DNA from: Rhodococcus jostii RHA1
GTDB taxonomy: Bacteria; Actinomycetota; Actinomycetes; Mycobacteriales; Mycobacteriaceae
Length of the DNA stretch: 64,000 bases
Direction: 5' to 3'
NCBI RefSeq assembly: GCF_000014565.1
Contig: NC_008268.1
Span: 2,604,001 to 2,668,000 of the forward strand
Both the position numbers and the translations under genes were made by a program. The notes below the pieces were generated by a model. The model was not told where the DNA came from. It did no database searches and saw only the letters and a program-made list of their open reading frames with translations. Shown here piece by piece: positions 41,201-49,657 of the stretch. How positions within the stretch are numbered: position 1 is the stretch's first letter; each line of letters starts with the position of its first letter.

Positions 41201-42752
41201 CACCGTAGGACAGTTCGCGGCCGCGGTCGCGGATCGCGATCGCCTCCGGGTGGTCGGCGACGGTCCCCGCGAGGAGACGGTCGAGTGTGATCGGGTCGGC
41301 ATCCGGAAGTCCCTGCGCGGGAGCGAATTCTCCGCACTCGCCGGCGAGGAAGACGTCGAGGTCGGCGACCGGTCGTTCCGACTCGACCGATGCGGTGAAC
41401 CTGTCGAGGTAGGCGAGGAAACGCACATGATGTCCGGTCAGTTCGGCGTGGTCGTACAGTGCCGGATTTCCCTCGAAGTCGATGCGGGCGGCACTGCCCT
41501 CGGCCCCGGGATAGATGTTGACGGCGAGGTCCGCGACGGGACCGGTGGTGAGTACCCGAACCGTCCCGTTCACGGAGCCGAGCGTGATCTCCTTCGTGAA
41601 CATCATGACGTTGACCACCGGACCGAAATGCAGGAGTTCGACACCGCCCGTAGCGAGGTCCCGGCCGATGTCCTCGCGGCGGTAGCGTTGATGCCGCAGT
41701 GCCGCTGTCAACGCCGTCTCGGCGGTTCCGACCGCCTGACGGACGGTGGCAGAGCCGATTCCGCTCAGCCGCAACGGAATCACATTGGAGACCGAGCCGC
41801 CCGAATACCTGAGGCGGGCCGTCGTTCTCGCCGACACCGGAAGCGACAGGACCACGTCGTCGACGCCGGTCATCCTGGCGAGGTACGAGGCGAAGGCGGC
41901 GACCGTCACCGCCGTCGAATTCCGTGAGCTCCCGCTCGGGCTCGTGTGCCCGGTCGCCGTCCGGGCGTCGATGTCCGGTCGCGCCGTGCGACCGCTGAGA
42001 CTGAGGACCGACGCCAGGTCGCCGCCGGAGTCGCGCCAGTAGTCGCGGTCCCGGGCGAACCGGGTCGAGGCACGGTAGGTCGCGTCCTCCCGCACGAGAC
42101 GTTCCGGCCCCACGATCCGGCTGTCCGGCGGCTCCCTGCCCTCGGTGGCGGCGACATACAGTTCGGCCGTGCGGCTCATCAGCATCATCGCGGCGTACCC
42201 GTCCGACACGATGTGGTGAGCGCGGGAGTACCAGTAGTAGTGATCGTCGCCCAGCTGCAGAATGCGCGAGACGAGGAGCGGTCCGTCGTACATGTCGGTG
42301 CGAGCGCTCCGGTCGTTCCGCATCCAGCGGTGGGCAGCGTCCACGGGATCGTCCTCGCCGCGAAGGTCCGTGGTGGGCACCCGGTCGTCGACGGTCGGGT
42401 CCACGACCTGATGCGGCTGCCCGTCGATGTCCACCAGGCGCACCGCTCCCCAGCCGAATTCGCGATTCGCGCGCCGGGTGGCTTCAGACAGAACGGCAAG
42501 GTCGACCGGACCGCGCAGATCGACGTAGTGGGCGATGACGTACGGAATCTCCGGCGTGAGCTGTTGCGCGAACCAGATGGATCTCTGCGCCGCGGTCAGC
42601 GGGAAGGCGCCCACGGCCGCTCGCGCCGGGCGCGCCGGGCGCCCGAGTGGGCGTTCCACGATGGCGACGTCGGGCCGGACAGGTGCGGGCCTTTCCGGGC
42701 AGGCGCACGCCGTGCCGCCGGATTGCTGCTGCGAATCGAAATCGAAATTCAT
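38214..42752 (-). CDS. Nonribosomal peptide synthetase, C-A-T-C without thioesterase
   Basis: 1512 residues. Domain order: C1 (about 49-460, HHIVSDG at 179-185), A (about 485-975, with YTSGSTGAPKG at 640-650, NAYGPTETT at 771-779, and PTGKLDR), T (about 990-1060, DLSGDSLS with the phosphopantetheine Ser at about 1023), C2 (about 1085-1505, HHIAVDG at 1210-1216). There is no thioesterase, reductase or epimerase. The A-domain pocket begins D-T (FDTALVE) and the substrate is not readable with confidence. The N-terminal C suggests it takes an upstream acyl or peptide. No other NRPS, MbtH or transporter is near. It is probably a mid-chain or standalone condensing enzyme. Confidence 0.88.
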   Translation of the reverse strand: MNFDFDSQQQSGGTACACPERPAPVRPDVAIVERPLGRPARPARAAVGAFPLTAAQRSIWFAQQLTPEIPYVIAHYVDLRGPVDLAVLSEATRRANREFGWGAVRLVDIDGQPHQVVDPTVDDRVPTTDLRGEDDPVDAAHRWMRNDRSARTDMYDGPLLVSRILQLGDDHYYWYSRAHHIVSDGYAAMMLMSRTAELYVAATEGREPPDSRIVGPERLVREDATYRASTRFARDRDYWRDSGGDLASVLSLSGRTARPDIDARTATGHTSPSGSSRNSTAVTVAAFASYLARMTGVDDVVLSLPVSARTTARLRYSGGSVSNVIPLRLSGIGSATVRQAVGTAETALTAALRHQRYRREDIGRDLATGGVELLHFGPVVNVMMFTKEITLGSVNGTVRVLTTGPVADLAVNIYPGAEGSAARIDFEGNPALYDHAELTGHHVRFLAYLDRFTASVESERPVADLDVFLAGECGEFAPAQGLPDADPITLDRLLAGTVADHPEAIAIRDRGRELSYGDLDRLACRLARLLTGRGIGPESIVAVSIPRSLESVLALWAVAKAGAAYVPIDPAHPSARIAYALDDCGATVGLTVRTERARLPGTVAWLTTDIDDLENLCEEALPDAERTRPLLVDHPAYLIYTSGSTGAPKGVVVTHRGLANLAQEIRDKYAVSARSRVLQFASPSFDTALVEVLAACVGGATLVVTPPGVFGGEELSRLLRDEHVTHLLMTPSALAAVDSCVLDELEVVLVGGEACPQELARRWAGGRTMRNAYGPTETTCSVTLTDPLSPDERMTIGSLMRGVDAVVLDHRLRPLPPGAVGELYLATPALARGYHRRPGMTASRFVADPFGRSGSRMFRTGDVVRWTAAGTLEFLDRADDQIKIRGFRVELGEINATLNAHPGVAFAATVVQRNSAGDPTLVSYIMAEGDASIDRETLKAHLARLLPDYMVPKSIMLVNSIPLTPTGKLDRAALPLPEFGSVSVPHRDPETPAERRVARVFAAVLGVDTVGADDSFFDLSGDSLSAIRVVATINAELGTTLGVRELFDAPTVAALARTIADAGARPQSAGRSGGPKLGAAPLPDRVPLSPSQYFIDRARGERALHNIPFTVRVRGAFDVDALRSAMADVLHRHRSLRTVFPDSPSGPYQRVLDVADVLPDLTPVESGGADVAAQTSELLSAGFDVRREPPLRARLFRIGDCDHLLACVIHHIAVDGWSLAPLARDLADSYRARANGSEPVWEPPIVHYADYTVWRRALLGDEADPGSVASRQIAHWTKELSGLRGELALPTDRPRPHRWTYRAGRLPFSLDEHAHRGLLATAHEHHASLFTALRSAVAVLLARVSGDPDIAIGTPIAGRGDSALDDVVGMFVNTLVLRTRVDPTMTLCDIVDRSRGVELRALANADVQFERLVQVLDPPRSPSLHPLFQVALSLNNFAPAALNVSGLDFEVTPRPLDIAKCDLHFHFTERHDVDGRPAGIDAELVYSADLYDASTAQGFVDTLHTIVDPIGR

Positions 42753-42951
42753 CTTTCCCCCTCAGGCTGCGCTCTGCACTCCATCACCCCACTGCGCAGA
42801 GTCGTCGCGGATGTCGGATCGGCGACTGCTATGGCACCAACCATCAGCCTCCTCGCCCCACACCGCCTTCACCAGGCACCCCAGGGTGCGCACCCGCCTA
42901 CCCTCGAATTTGGGGAGGTGCCCGCGCCGCCATCCGAGTAGCGTCGAACGG

Positions 42952-43935
42952 GTGACTATTCGCCTTGGATACCAGATGCCGAATTTCAGTTACTCCACCC
43001 CCGTCGCGGACCTGTTCCCGACCGTTATCGCGCAGGCCCGTGAGGCCGAATCCGCGGGCTTCGACACCGCGTTCGTGATGGACCACTTCTATCAACTGCC
43101 GGGCATCGGTGCGCCCGACGAACCGATGCTCGAGGCGTATACCGCCCTCGGCGCCCTCGCCACGGCCACCGACAACATCCAGCTGTCCGCACTGGTCACC
43201 GGCAACACCTACCGCAACCCGCCCATGCTCGCCAAGGCGGTGACCACCCTGGACGTCGCCAGCGGCGGGCGGGCCGTCCTCGGAATCGGCGCCGGCTGGT
43301 TCGAACTCGAGCACACGCAGTACGGATACGAGTTCGGCACGTTCACCGACCGATTCGAACGGCTCGAGGAGGCACTGCAGATCATTGCGCCGATGCTGCA
43401 CGGCGAACGTCCGACGTTCGACGGCAAGTGGTATCACGTCGAGAACGCGATCAACGAGCCGCGGATCCGCGACGACCTGCCGATCATGCTGGGAGGTGGC
43501 GGTGAGAAGAAGACGTTCGGGCTCGCCGCCCGGTTCGCGGACCATCTGAACATCATCTGCAACGCCCGCGAACTGCCGCGCAAGCTCGAGGCTCTCGATA
43601 CCCGGTGCTCGGAGATCGGTCGCGACCGGTCCACGCTGGAGACCAGCTACCTGGCCTTCGTCATCATCGACGAGGACGGCGACCGCGCCCGGCAGCTCCA
43701 GCACGAGTTCCTGCTCACGCAGGGCGTCGACCTGTCGACGGCGTCGGACGAGGAACGCGCCGCCGCCACCGACCGGCAGTTCTGCGGTGCCCCCGACGAG
43801 GTGGCCGAACAGCTGAAGACCCGTGTCCTCGACGCGGGAATCGACGGCATCGTCCTCAACCTCGTCGCCAACGGGCACGAACCCGGCATCGTCGAACTCA
43901 CCGGGCGCACGTTGCGTCCCCTGGTCGACGCCTGA
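42952..43935 (+). CDS. LLM-class F420-dependent oxidoreductase
   Basis: 327 residues in the luciferase-like monooxygenase fold: RLGYQMPNFSY at the start, VTTLDVASGGRAVLGIGAGW in the middle, and LPIMLGGGGEKKTFGLAARF. These blocks are typical of actinobacterial F420-dependent enzymes. The substrate is unknown. The GTG at 42952 is the family-consistent start; an upstream extension runs through the promoter region and is low in family similarity. Divergent from the NRPS gene. Confidence 0.82.
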   Translation: MTIRLGYQMPNFSYSTPVADLFPTVIAQAREAESAGFDTAFVMDHFYQLPGIGAPDEPMLEAYTALGALATATDNIQLSALVTGNTYRNPPMLAKAVTTLDVASGGRAVLGIGAGWFELEHTQYGYEFGTFTDRFERLEEALQIIAPMLHGERPTFDGKWYHVENAINEPRIRDDLPIMLGGGGEKKTFGLAARFADHLNIICNARELPRKLEALDTRCSEIGRDRSTLETSYLAFVIIDEDGDRARQLQHEFLLTQGVDLSTASDEERAAATDRQFCGAPDEVAEQLKTRVLDAGIDGIVLNLVANGHEPGIVELTGRTLRPLVDA

Positions 43936-43958
43936 CCGCTCCGGCCGCCCGGAATACG

Positions 43959-43994
43959 CGCACTACCTCTGCGGTTACACCCAGAGGTAGTGCG
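43959..43994. terminator. Hairpin terminator
   Basis: CGCACTACCTCTG (43959-43971) and its complement (43982-43994) form a perfect 13-bp stem with a 10-nt loop, after the LLM gene and before the next. Confidence 0.75.
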
Positions 43995-44044
43995 TGAGGC
44001 TGACCTCTCGCGCCTGTTCTTGGTGACGAAAGGTAACGAATCTC

Positions 44045-45049
44045 GTGAGCGCTGTTCTGTCGATTCTCGATCTGGCCTACATCCGCGAGGGCGACACGGC
44101 GCGGGACAGTTTCGATGCGAGCGTGAAGCTCGCGCAACTCGCGGAGACCCGCGGGTACCGCCGCATCTGGTACGCGGAGCACCACAACATGCCGTCGATC
44201 GGCTCGTCCGCGACGAGCGTCCTCATCGCGCACGTCGCCGCGCACACCGAGAGCATCCGGCTCGGCGCAGGCGGCATCATGCTGCCGAACCACGCGCCGC
44301 TGACGATTGCGGAGCAGTTCGGCACCCTCGAGACACTGCACCCCGGTCGCATCGACCTCGGACTCGGACGCGCCCCGGGCAGTGATCAGAAGACGATGTA
44401 TGCGCTGCGCCGCGACCCGGCGTCCGCGGACCGCTTCCCGCAGGACGTGCTGGAACTCCAGGCATACCTCCGCGGTGTGTCACGGGTTCCCGGCGTCGAC
44501 GCGATCCCCGGCAAGGGTACGAACGTTCCCCTCTACATCCTCGGGTCCTCGACGTTCGGCGCACAGCTCGCCGCGAAGCTCGGACTCCCCTACGCCAACG
44601 CGTCCCACTTCTCCCCCGACTCGCTCGTCGACGCCGTCACGCTGTACCGGGAGAGATTCGAGCCCTCCGAGGATCTGTCCGAGCCGTACGTCATCGCCGG
44701 CGTCAACGCCATCGCCGCGGACACCACCGAGGACGCGCACCGGCAGTTCGAGGCGTCCCTGCGGCGGCGGGTGGTGCAGATGGTCGGTCGCGGGCAGAAA
44801 TTCACCCCCGAGGAGGTCGACCTCATCATGACGTCCCCGGCAGGTCAGCAGGTCGCGCAGATGGTGCGCTACTCCGCCGTCGGAACGCCGACCGAGGTCA
44901 AGACGTACCTCGACGAGTTCGCCGAGCACGCGCAGGCCGACGAGCTGATCGTCGCCTCCCATGCCGAGAACACCGAGTCCTGGCTGAAGACGTACGACCT
45001 GCTCGCCGACGTGTGGCGCGGAGCTCCCGTGCGCCCTTCTGGTAGCTAG
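44045..45049 (+). CDS. LLM-class flavin-dependent oxidoreductase (luciferase-like)
   Basis: 334 residues. The GTG start is followed by [20 protein letters not shown], then [40 protein letters not shown] and [17 protein letters not shown]. This is the MsnO8/YhbW-type of flavin-dependent LLM enzymes, different from the F420-type upstream. Substrate unknown. It is separated by its own terminators on both sides, so it is a single-gene unit. Confidence 0.85.
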   Translation: MSAVLSILDLAYIREGDTARDSFDASVKLAQLAETRGYRRIWYAEHHNMPSIGSSATSVLIAHVAAHTESIRLGAGGIMLPNHAPLTIAEQFGTLETLHPGRIDLGLGRAPGSDQKTMYALRRDPASADRFPQDVLELQAYLRGVSRVPGVDAIPGKGTNVPLYILGSSTFGAQLAAKLGLPYANASHFSPDSLVDAVTLYRERFEPSEDLSEPYVIAGVNAIAADTTEDAHRQFEASLRRRVVQMVGRGQKFTPEEVDLIMTSPAGQQVAQMVRYSAVGTPTEVKTYLDEFAEHAQADELIVASHAENTESWLKTYDLLADVWRGAPVRPSGS

Positions 45050-45071
45050 CACAACCAGAAAGGCGCACGGG
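45026..45071. terminator. Bidirectional hairpin terminator
   Basis: The 18-nt arms CCCGTGCGCCCTTCTGGT (45026-45043) and its complement (45054-45071, one mismatch) surround a 10-nt loop. It lies across the end of the LLM gene and before the end of the convergent dehydrogenase gene. Confidence 0.75.
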
Positions 45072-45083
45072 CGGCGAAGCCGC

Positions 45084-46196
45084 CTACTGCTGGTGGACGA
45101 TCACGCCACGCAGGTTCTTTCCGTCCCGCAGATCCTGGTAACCCTCGTTCACCTGCTCGAGCGTGTACTTGGTGGTGATCAGCTCGTCGAGCTTGAGCTG
45201 ACCCGCGTCGTACAGGCGCAGCAGGCGGACGATGTCGTACTGCGGGTTGGCCGAACCGAACAGCGAACCCTTGATCGTCTTCTGGTTCAGGGTCAGGTCG
45301 GTTCCCGAGATGTGCACGGTGAGCTTGGCGGGGTCGGCGAGGCCGGTGATGACGACGGTGCCGCCCTTGCCGATGACGGCGGTCGCGTTCTGCACCACCT
45401 CTTCGTCGACGGTGCCCACCAGGATGAGGGCCTGATCGGCGCCCTGACCCCAGGTCAGTTCGTTGACCTTCTCCGCCGCGGTCGCGGCGTCCGCGAACGC
45501 GTGGGTGGCGCCGAACTTCAGCGCGGCCTCCCGCTTCATCGCCACCGGATCCACCACCACGACGTACTTGGCGCCGGAGCTGACCGCGCCCTGCACGGCG
45601 TTGATGCCGAGACCGCCGATGCCGTAGATGACGACCGTGTCACCGGCGCGAACTCCGCCGGCGTACACCGCGGTGCCCCAACCGGACGGCACACCGCAGC
45701 CGACGAGGACGGCGGTCTCCAGGGGGAGCCAGTCGTCCACCTTCACCACCGAGTGCTGCGAGATGGTGGCGCGCTCGGCGAACGTACCGAGCATGCACAT
45801 GGCACCGAAATCCTGCTTGCCCGAGTGGAACCGGAACGAGCCGTCGGGCATCGACCCCTCGAGGATGGTGGCGCCCATGTCACACAGGTTCTGGCGGCCG
45901 GTGGCACAGTACCGACACGTGCCGCAGTTCGGGATGAAGCTGCAGACCACGTGGTCGCCGGGCTTCACCTTGGTGACACCGGGGCCGACTTCCTCGATGA
46001 TGCCGGAACCCTCGTGCCCGCCGACGATCGGGAAACGCGGCGGCAGATCGCCGTCGGTGAGGTGCAGGTCCGAGTGGCACAGGCCTGCCGCGACATACTT
46101 GATGAGCACTTCGCCAGGGCCCGGACCGTCGAGCTCGAGTTCCACGATTTCGAACGGCTTGTGCGTTTCGAACAGAACCGCTGCTTTGGTCTTCAT
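45084..46196 (-). CDS. Zinc-dependent alcohol dehydrogenase, NDMA/mycofactocin type
   Basis: 370 residues of the MDR family. The catalytic zinc ligands are Cys in AGLCHSDLHL and the His of GGHEGSG. The structural zinc is bound by CGTCRYCATGRQNLC, and IYGIGGLGINAVQGA is the NAD-binding loop. The sequence is like the nicotinoprotein (NDMA-dependent) alcohol dehydrogenases of actinobacteria, whose bound NADH is re-oxidised by mycofactocin. It is the second gene after an aldehyde dehydrogenase with a 23-bp gap, a pair for oxidising a primary alcohol to its acid. Confidence 0.85.
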   Translation of the reverse strand: MKTKAAVLFETHKPFEIVELELDGPGPGEVLIKYVAAGLCHSDLHLTDGDLPPRFPIVGGHEGSGIIEEVGPGVTKVKPGDHVVCSFIPNCGTCRYCATGRQNLCDMGATILEGSMPDGSFRFHSGKQDFGAMCMLGTFAERATISQHSVVKVDDWLPLETAVLVGCGVPSGWGTAVYAGGVRAGDTVVIYGIGGLGINAVQGAVSSGAKYVVVVDPVAMKREAALKFGATHAFADAATAAEKVNELTWGQGADQALILVGTVDEEVVQNATAVIGKGGTVVITGLADPAKLTVHISGTDLTLNQKTIKGSLFGSANPQYDIVRLLRLYDAGQLKLDELITTKYTLEQVNEGYQDLRDGKNLRGVIVHQQ

Positions 46197-46219
46197 GTCT
46201 TCTCCTCGTTGAGTGACGG

Positions 46220-47728
46220 TCAGAGTGCGATGTTGACGGCTTTGGTCTGGGTGTAGAGATCGATGGCGGTCGCCCCGAGCTCACGTCCCCAACCGGACTG
46301 CTTGTATCCGCCGAACGGCATGGCGGTGTCGAACCCGTTGTACTGATTGATCCACACCGAACCGGCCTTGAGCTGACGGGCCGTGAGGTGCGCCTTGGAC
46401 AGATCCTTGGTCCAGATTCCGGCGGCGAGGCCGTAGATGCTGCTGTTCGCCGCCTTCGCGACTCCCTCCTCTGCGTTGAACGGGAGCGCTGCGACGACGG
46501 GGCCGAAGATCTCCTCCTCCACGATGCTGAACTCGGGTTTCACGTCCACGAACACCGTCGGCTCGACATAGAAGCCGGTGTCGCCCCAGCGCTTTCCGCC
46601 GGTGAGGGCGCGGGCGCCGTCGGCGAGTCCGGCGGCCAGGTAGCCGGTGACCTTGTCGAACTGCTCCTGCGACACCAGCGGTCCGAGCTGGGTGGTGGGG
46701 TCGAGTCCGGGGCCGATCTTGACCTGGCTGGCGGCCTCGGCGACCGCTGCGGTGAAGTCGTCGAAGATGCTGTCCTCGACGAACATCCGGGTGCCTGCGA
46801 CGCAGCACTGGCCGTGGTTGAACAGCCAGGCGTTGAGCGATCCGGTGACGGCGGCGTCGAAGTCGGCGTCCGCGAACACGACGTTGGCGCTCTTGCCGCC
46901 GAGTTCGAGCGACACCTTCTTGAGGTTGCCCCGGGCGGCGTCGACGATCTTCTTCCCGACCTCGGTGGAGCCGGTGAACGCAATCTTGTCGACGTCGTCG
47001 TGGGCGGACAATGCCGCGCCGGCGTCGCCGTAGCCGGTGACGATGTTGACGACGCCGGGCGGGAAGCCGGCCTCCTCGAACACCTCGCCGAGCAGGATCG
47101 CGGTGAGCGGGGTCTGCTCCGCGGGCTTGAGAATCACCGTGTTGCCTGCGGCGAGCGCGGGCGCCAGCTTGAATGCGGCCATGAGCAGCGGGAAGTTCCA
47201 GGGAACGATCAGACCGCAGACGCCGACGGGTTCGCGCAGCGTGTACGCATGGAACTGGCCGCCGGGGACGAACGGCATGCTCACGTTGACCGTGCTGCCC
47301 TCGATCTTGGTGGCCCAGCCCGCGAAGTAGCGGAAGATGTCGGCCGACCAGGCGACGTCGACAGCCGCGGCGATGCCCGCCGACTTGCCGTTGTCCAGCG
47401 CCTCGAGCTGACCGAATTCCTCGGCGCGCTCGGAGAGGATGTCGCCGACCCGCCAGATCAGCCGTTCCCGCTCGTTGGGCTTCATGGTGGCCCACGGGCC
47501 CTCGTCGAATGCCGTACGAGCGGCCCGGACCGCGCGGTCTACGTCTTCGGCACCACCGCGTGCGACGGTGGTCAGCACCTGCCCGGTGGCCGGGTCGATC
47601 GTCTCGAACGTCTCGCCGCTCGCCGATTCCACCCACTGCCCTCCGACGAGAAATCGCTTGGTGCCGGACAGAAAGTTCCGTACCGACGGCAAGAGTTCCG
47701 CTTGGCTGGGTTCGATCGTCGCTGTCAT
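46220..47728 (-). CDS. NAD-dependent aldehyde dehydrogenase
   Basis: 502 residues. The FLVGGQWVESASGETFETID start, VPWNFPLLMAAFKLAPALAA, GSTEVGKKI, the Glu in VSLELGGKSANVVF and the catalytic Cys in NHGQCCVAGTRMF are all intact. It oxidises the aldehyde made by the alcohol dehydrogenase downstream. ATG at 47728 fits the family length. The AcoR-type activator gene is immediately upstream on the same strand. Confidence 0.92.
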   Translation of the reverse strand: MTATIEPSQAELLPSVRNFLSGTKRFLVGGQWVESASGETFETIDPATGQVLTTVARGGAEDVDRAVRAARTAFDEGPWATMKPNERERLIWRVGDILSERAEEFGQLEALDNGKSAGIAAAVDVAWSADIFRYFAGWATKIEGSTVNVSMPFVPGGQFHAYTLREPVGVCGLIVPWNFPLLMAAFKLAPALAAGNTVILKPAEQTPLTAILLGEVFEEAGFPPGVVNIVTGYGDAGAALSAHDDVDKIAFTGSTEVGKKIVDAARGNLKKVSLELGGKSANVVFADADFDAAVTGSLNAWLFNHGQCCVAGTRMFVEDSIFDDFTAAVAEAASQVKIGPGLDPTTQLGPLVSQEQFDKVTGYLAAGLADGARALTGGKRWGDTGFYVEPTVFVDVKPEFSIVEEEIFGPVVAALPFNAEEGVAKAANSSIYGLAAGIWTKDLSKAHLTARQLKAGSVWINQYNGFDTAMPFGGYKQSGWGRELGATAIDLYTQTKAVNIAL

Positions 47729-47844
47729 CAAAACCTCCGAAGTTGTGAATGTGACGTGGCTCATAGTGCACTGGTTGCCATATCACTAACTGTCCTGACT
47801 TCGGACACCTCCGGACGGTCGCGGATCGGTGGATGAAACTGCAG

Positions 47845-49500
47845 CTAGACGGTGATATCGAGGGCTCGAATCCGGACGTAGAGCGTGCTGCGGCTGATGC
47901 CCAGCGCGGCCGCGGCATGCACCTTGTTGCCGCCGCACTCCTGCAGTGCGTCGACGATGGCCTGGCGTTCGGCGCGCTCGCGGCCGGCCAGCCGGGACAC
48001 CCGGGTCGGCGTCCGATACTGGTCGGGTAGATCCGCGACAGCGATGTTCGCGCTGCTGCGTCTGCCCGCGGCGGCCTGCAGCACGACGGACAGTTCGGCG
48101 ATATTGCCCGGCCAGTCGCGGGCGATCAGAGCGTCGAGCGCGCTCGCGGTGAGCCGGAGACCGGGATCGACGGAATCGAGGATTCCCTGCGCGATGTCCG
48201 CGAATTCGCGGGTGCGTTGACGCAGCGGCGGGAGCACCACCTGTCCGGGGCAGCGGCCGACGAGACCCGCAACGCCCGGTGGCAGGTCGCCGAGGGGAGA
48301 ACTCGTCATCACGATTCGTGGGCCCGCGTCGGCGGCCAGCATCTTCACGACCAGCGGCAGCATCGACTCGGGTAGCAGTTGCACTTCCTCGATCGCCAGG
48401 ACCGCGGCGGGTCCGGCCGCCAGCGTGAGAAGTCGGTCGATCCAGGCGTCGGCGCCGTCGAGGGCGATGGCGGCCGCGTCCATACATACGAGCGACTTGT
48501 CGCCGGCCAGATCGCGAACCGCCGTCGTCCTGCCGATGCCCGGTTCGCCGCTGATCACCACCGGATCCCGGGTCTCGCGCAGCCGCGACAACTCCGACCT
48601 GCTGCGTTCGACGACGGAACTCGACGGGGACTTGCCGCGCCGGATGGGGGTGCTGGTCCGGCGGTCCGGCCGGACGACGAACACGGCCCCGCCGTCCGTG
48701 CCTGCCACGTGGTCGGCCCGGACCAACGCCGGTTCGCCCGAGGACAGTTGGATCCGCACCGTCTTCGACTGATCCGGACGCAGGTCCGCGGCAAGCCCCC
48801 GCAGCGTCGCGTGATCGGACACCTGGAGCAGGTCGAGCGCCACCCGGTTGCTGAGCAGAATGTCCTCGCCAATCGCGGTGACCGCCATCAGATTCTGCGG
48901 CGACACCCGCTGAAACGCGTCCACGAGCCGCTGCTGCGACACCCGGGCCCCCTCGAGCAAACGTCGTTCGATGTCCGCGGCCGCTCGGGCCAGGAACGGG
49001 GCGAACAGCGGGTTGGCGCGCGACGCGACACCCGTCATGTCGAGGATGCCCTCGACGCGGCGCGTCACCGGATGGACGATCGGGTGTCCGTAACAGCTGA
49101 GTTCCTTGAACCGCTCGAGGTAGTGCTCCTCGCCGTGTATGACGACGCCACGCCGGACCTCCATCGGCGTCCCCAGCGCCGTGGTCCCCACGCAGTCCTC
49201 GTCGAACCGCGACCCCAGCACCGCCCCGGCGCCGTCGATCAGGCGCTCGAGTCGGGGGCCGTCGAAGAGCCGGGCGACGATGCGGCAGTCACGGTCGGCG
49301 AGCAGGACACAGAAGCCGGTGCCCTGGATCTGCTGTTCCATCTCATCGAGCACGGGACGGGCCGCCTGCAGCAGGCGACTGGACTTGTCCAGGTCGGAGC
49401 AGGGATCATCGGTCGGCGTCGAACTCGGTTCCAGACCGCTGAGCGCCGAACGCTTCCAGGACAACGCGATCTCCGGCCGCATCGCCACGTGCCCGGTCAT
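47845..49500 (-). CDS. AcoR-type transcriptional regulator with degenerate AAA+ domain
   Basis: About 551 residues. Order: GAF sensor (about 60-180, LLADRDCRIVARLFD and FDEDCVGTTALGTPMEVRRG), linker, AAA+ region (about 290-470) and a Fis-type HTH at the end (ECGGNKVHAAAALGISRSTL). The Walker A is GEPGIGRT with Arg in place of the catalytic Lys. No GAFTGA loop is visible, so it does not drive sigma-54, which actinobacteria lack. Such proteins (MimR/AcoR type) activate alcohol and ketone oxidation genes. It lies upstream of the adh/aldh pair, its probable target. ATG at 49500 is preferred to an upstream start. Confidence 0.85.
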   Translation of the reverse strand: MTGHVAMRPEIALSWKRSALSGLEPSSTPTDDPCSDLDKSSRLLQAARPVLDEMEQQIQGTGFCVLLADRDCRIVARLFDGPRLERLIDGAGAVLGSRFDEDCVGTTALGTPMEVRRGVVIHGEEHYLERFKELSCYGHPIVHPVTRRVEGILDMTGVASRANPLFAPFLARAAADIERRLLEGARVSQQRLVDAFQRVSPQNLMAVTAIGEDILLSNRVALDLLQVSDHATLRGLAADLRPDQSKTVRIQLSSGEPALVRADHVAGTDGGAVFVVRPDRRTSTPIRRGKSPSSSVVERSRSELSRLRETRDPVVISGEPGIGRTTAVRDLAGDKSLVCMDAAAIALDGADAWIDRLLTLAAGPAAVLAIEEVQLLPESMLPLVVKMLAADAGPRIVMTSSPLGDLPPGVAGLVGRCPGQVVLPPLRQRTREFADIAQGILDSVDPGLRLTASALDALIARDWPGNIAELSVVLQAAAGRRSSANIAVADLPDQYRTPTRVSRLAGRERAERQAIVDALQECGGNKVHAAAALGISRSTLYVRIRALDITV

Positions 49501-49657
49501 GCCGCCAAACTCCAACCTCGACTCCTTGCCGCGCGCGGGTCCGGTCGTGCACCGGTGCACGACTCACACCCGAACGTACCCACACAGTGTGACCCACGCC
49601 ATAGTGCCTGTGGGCGCGGCGAGCAACTGTCCGGATTCTGGACAGTGCCGCCTTCTC

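Noticed and set aside
42535..42951. N-terminal extension of the F420-dependent LLM gene
   Set aside because: The family start is at the GTG 42952; the extension would cover the divergent NRPS promoter and start.
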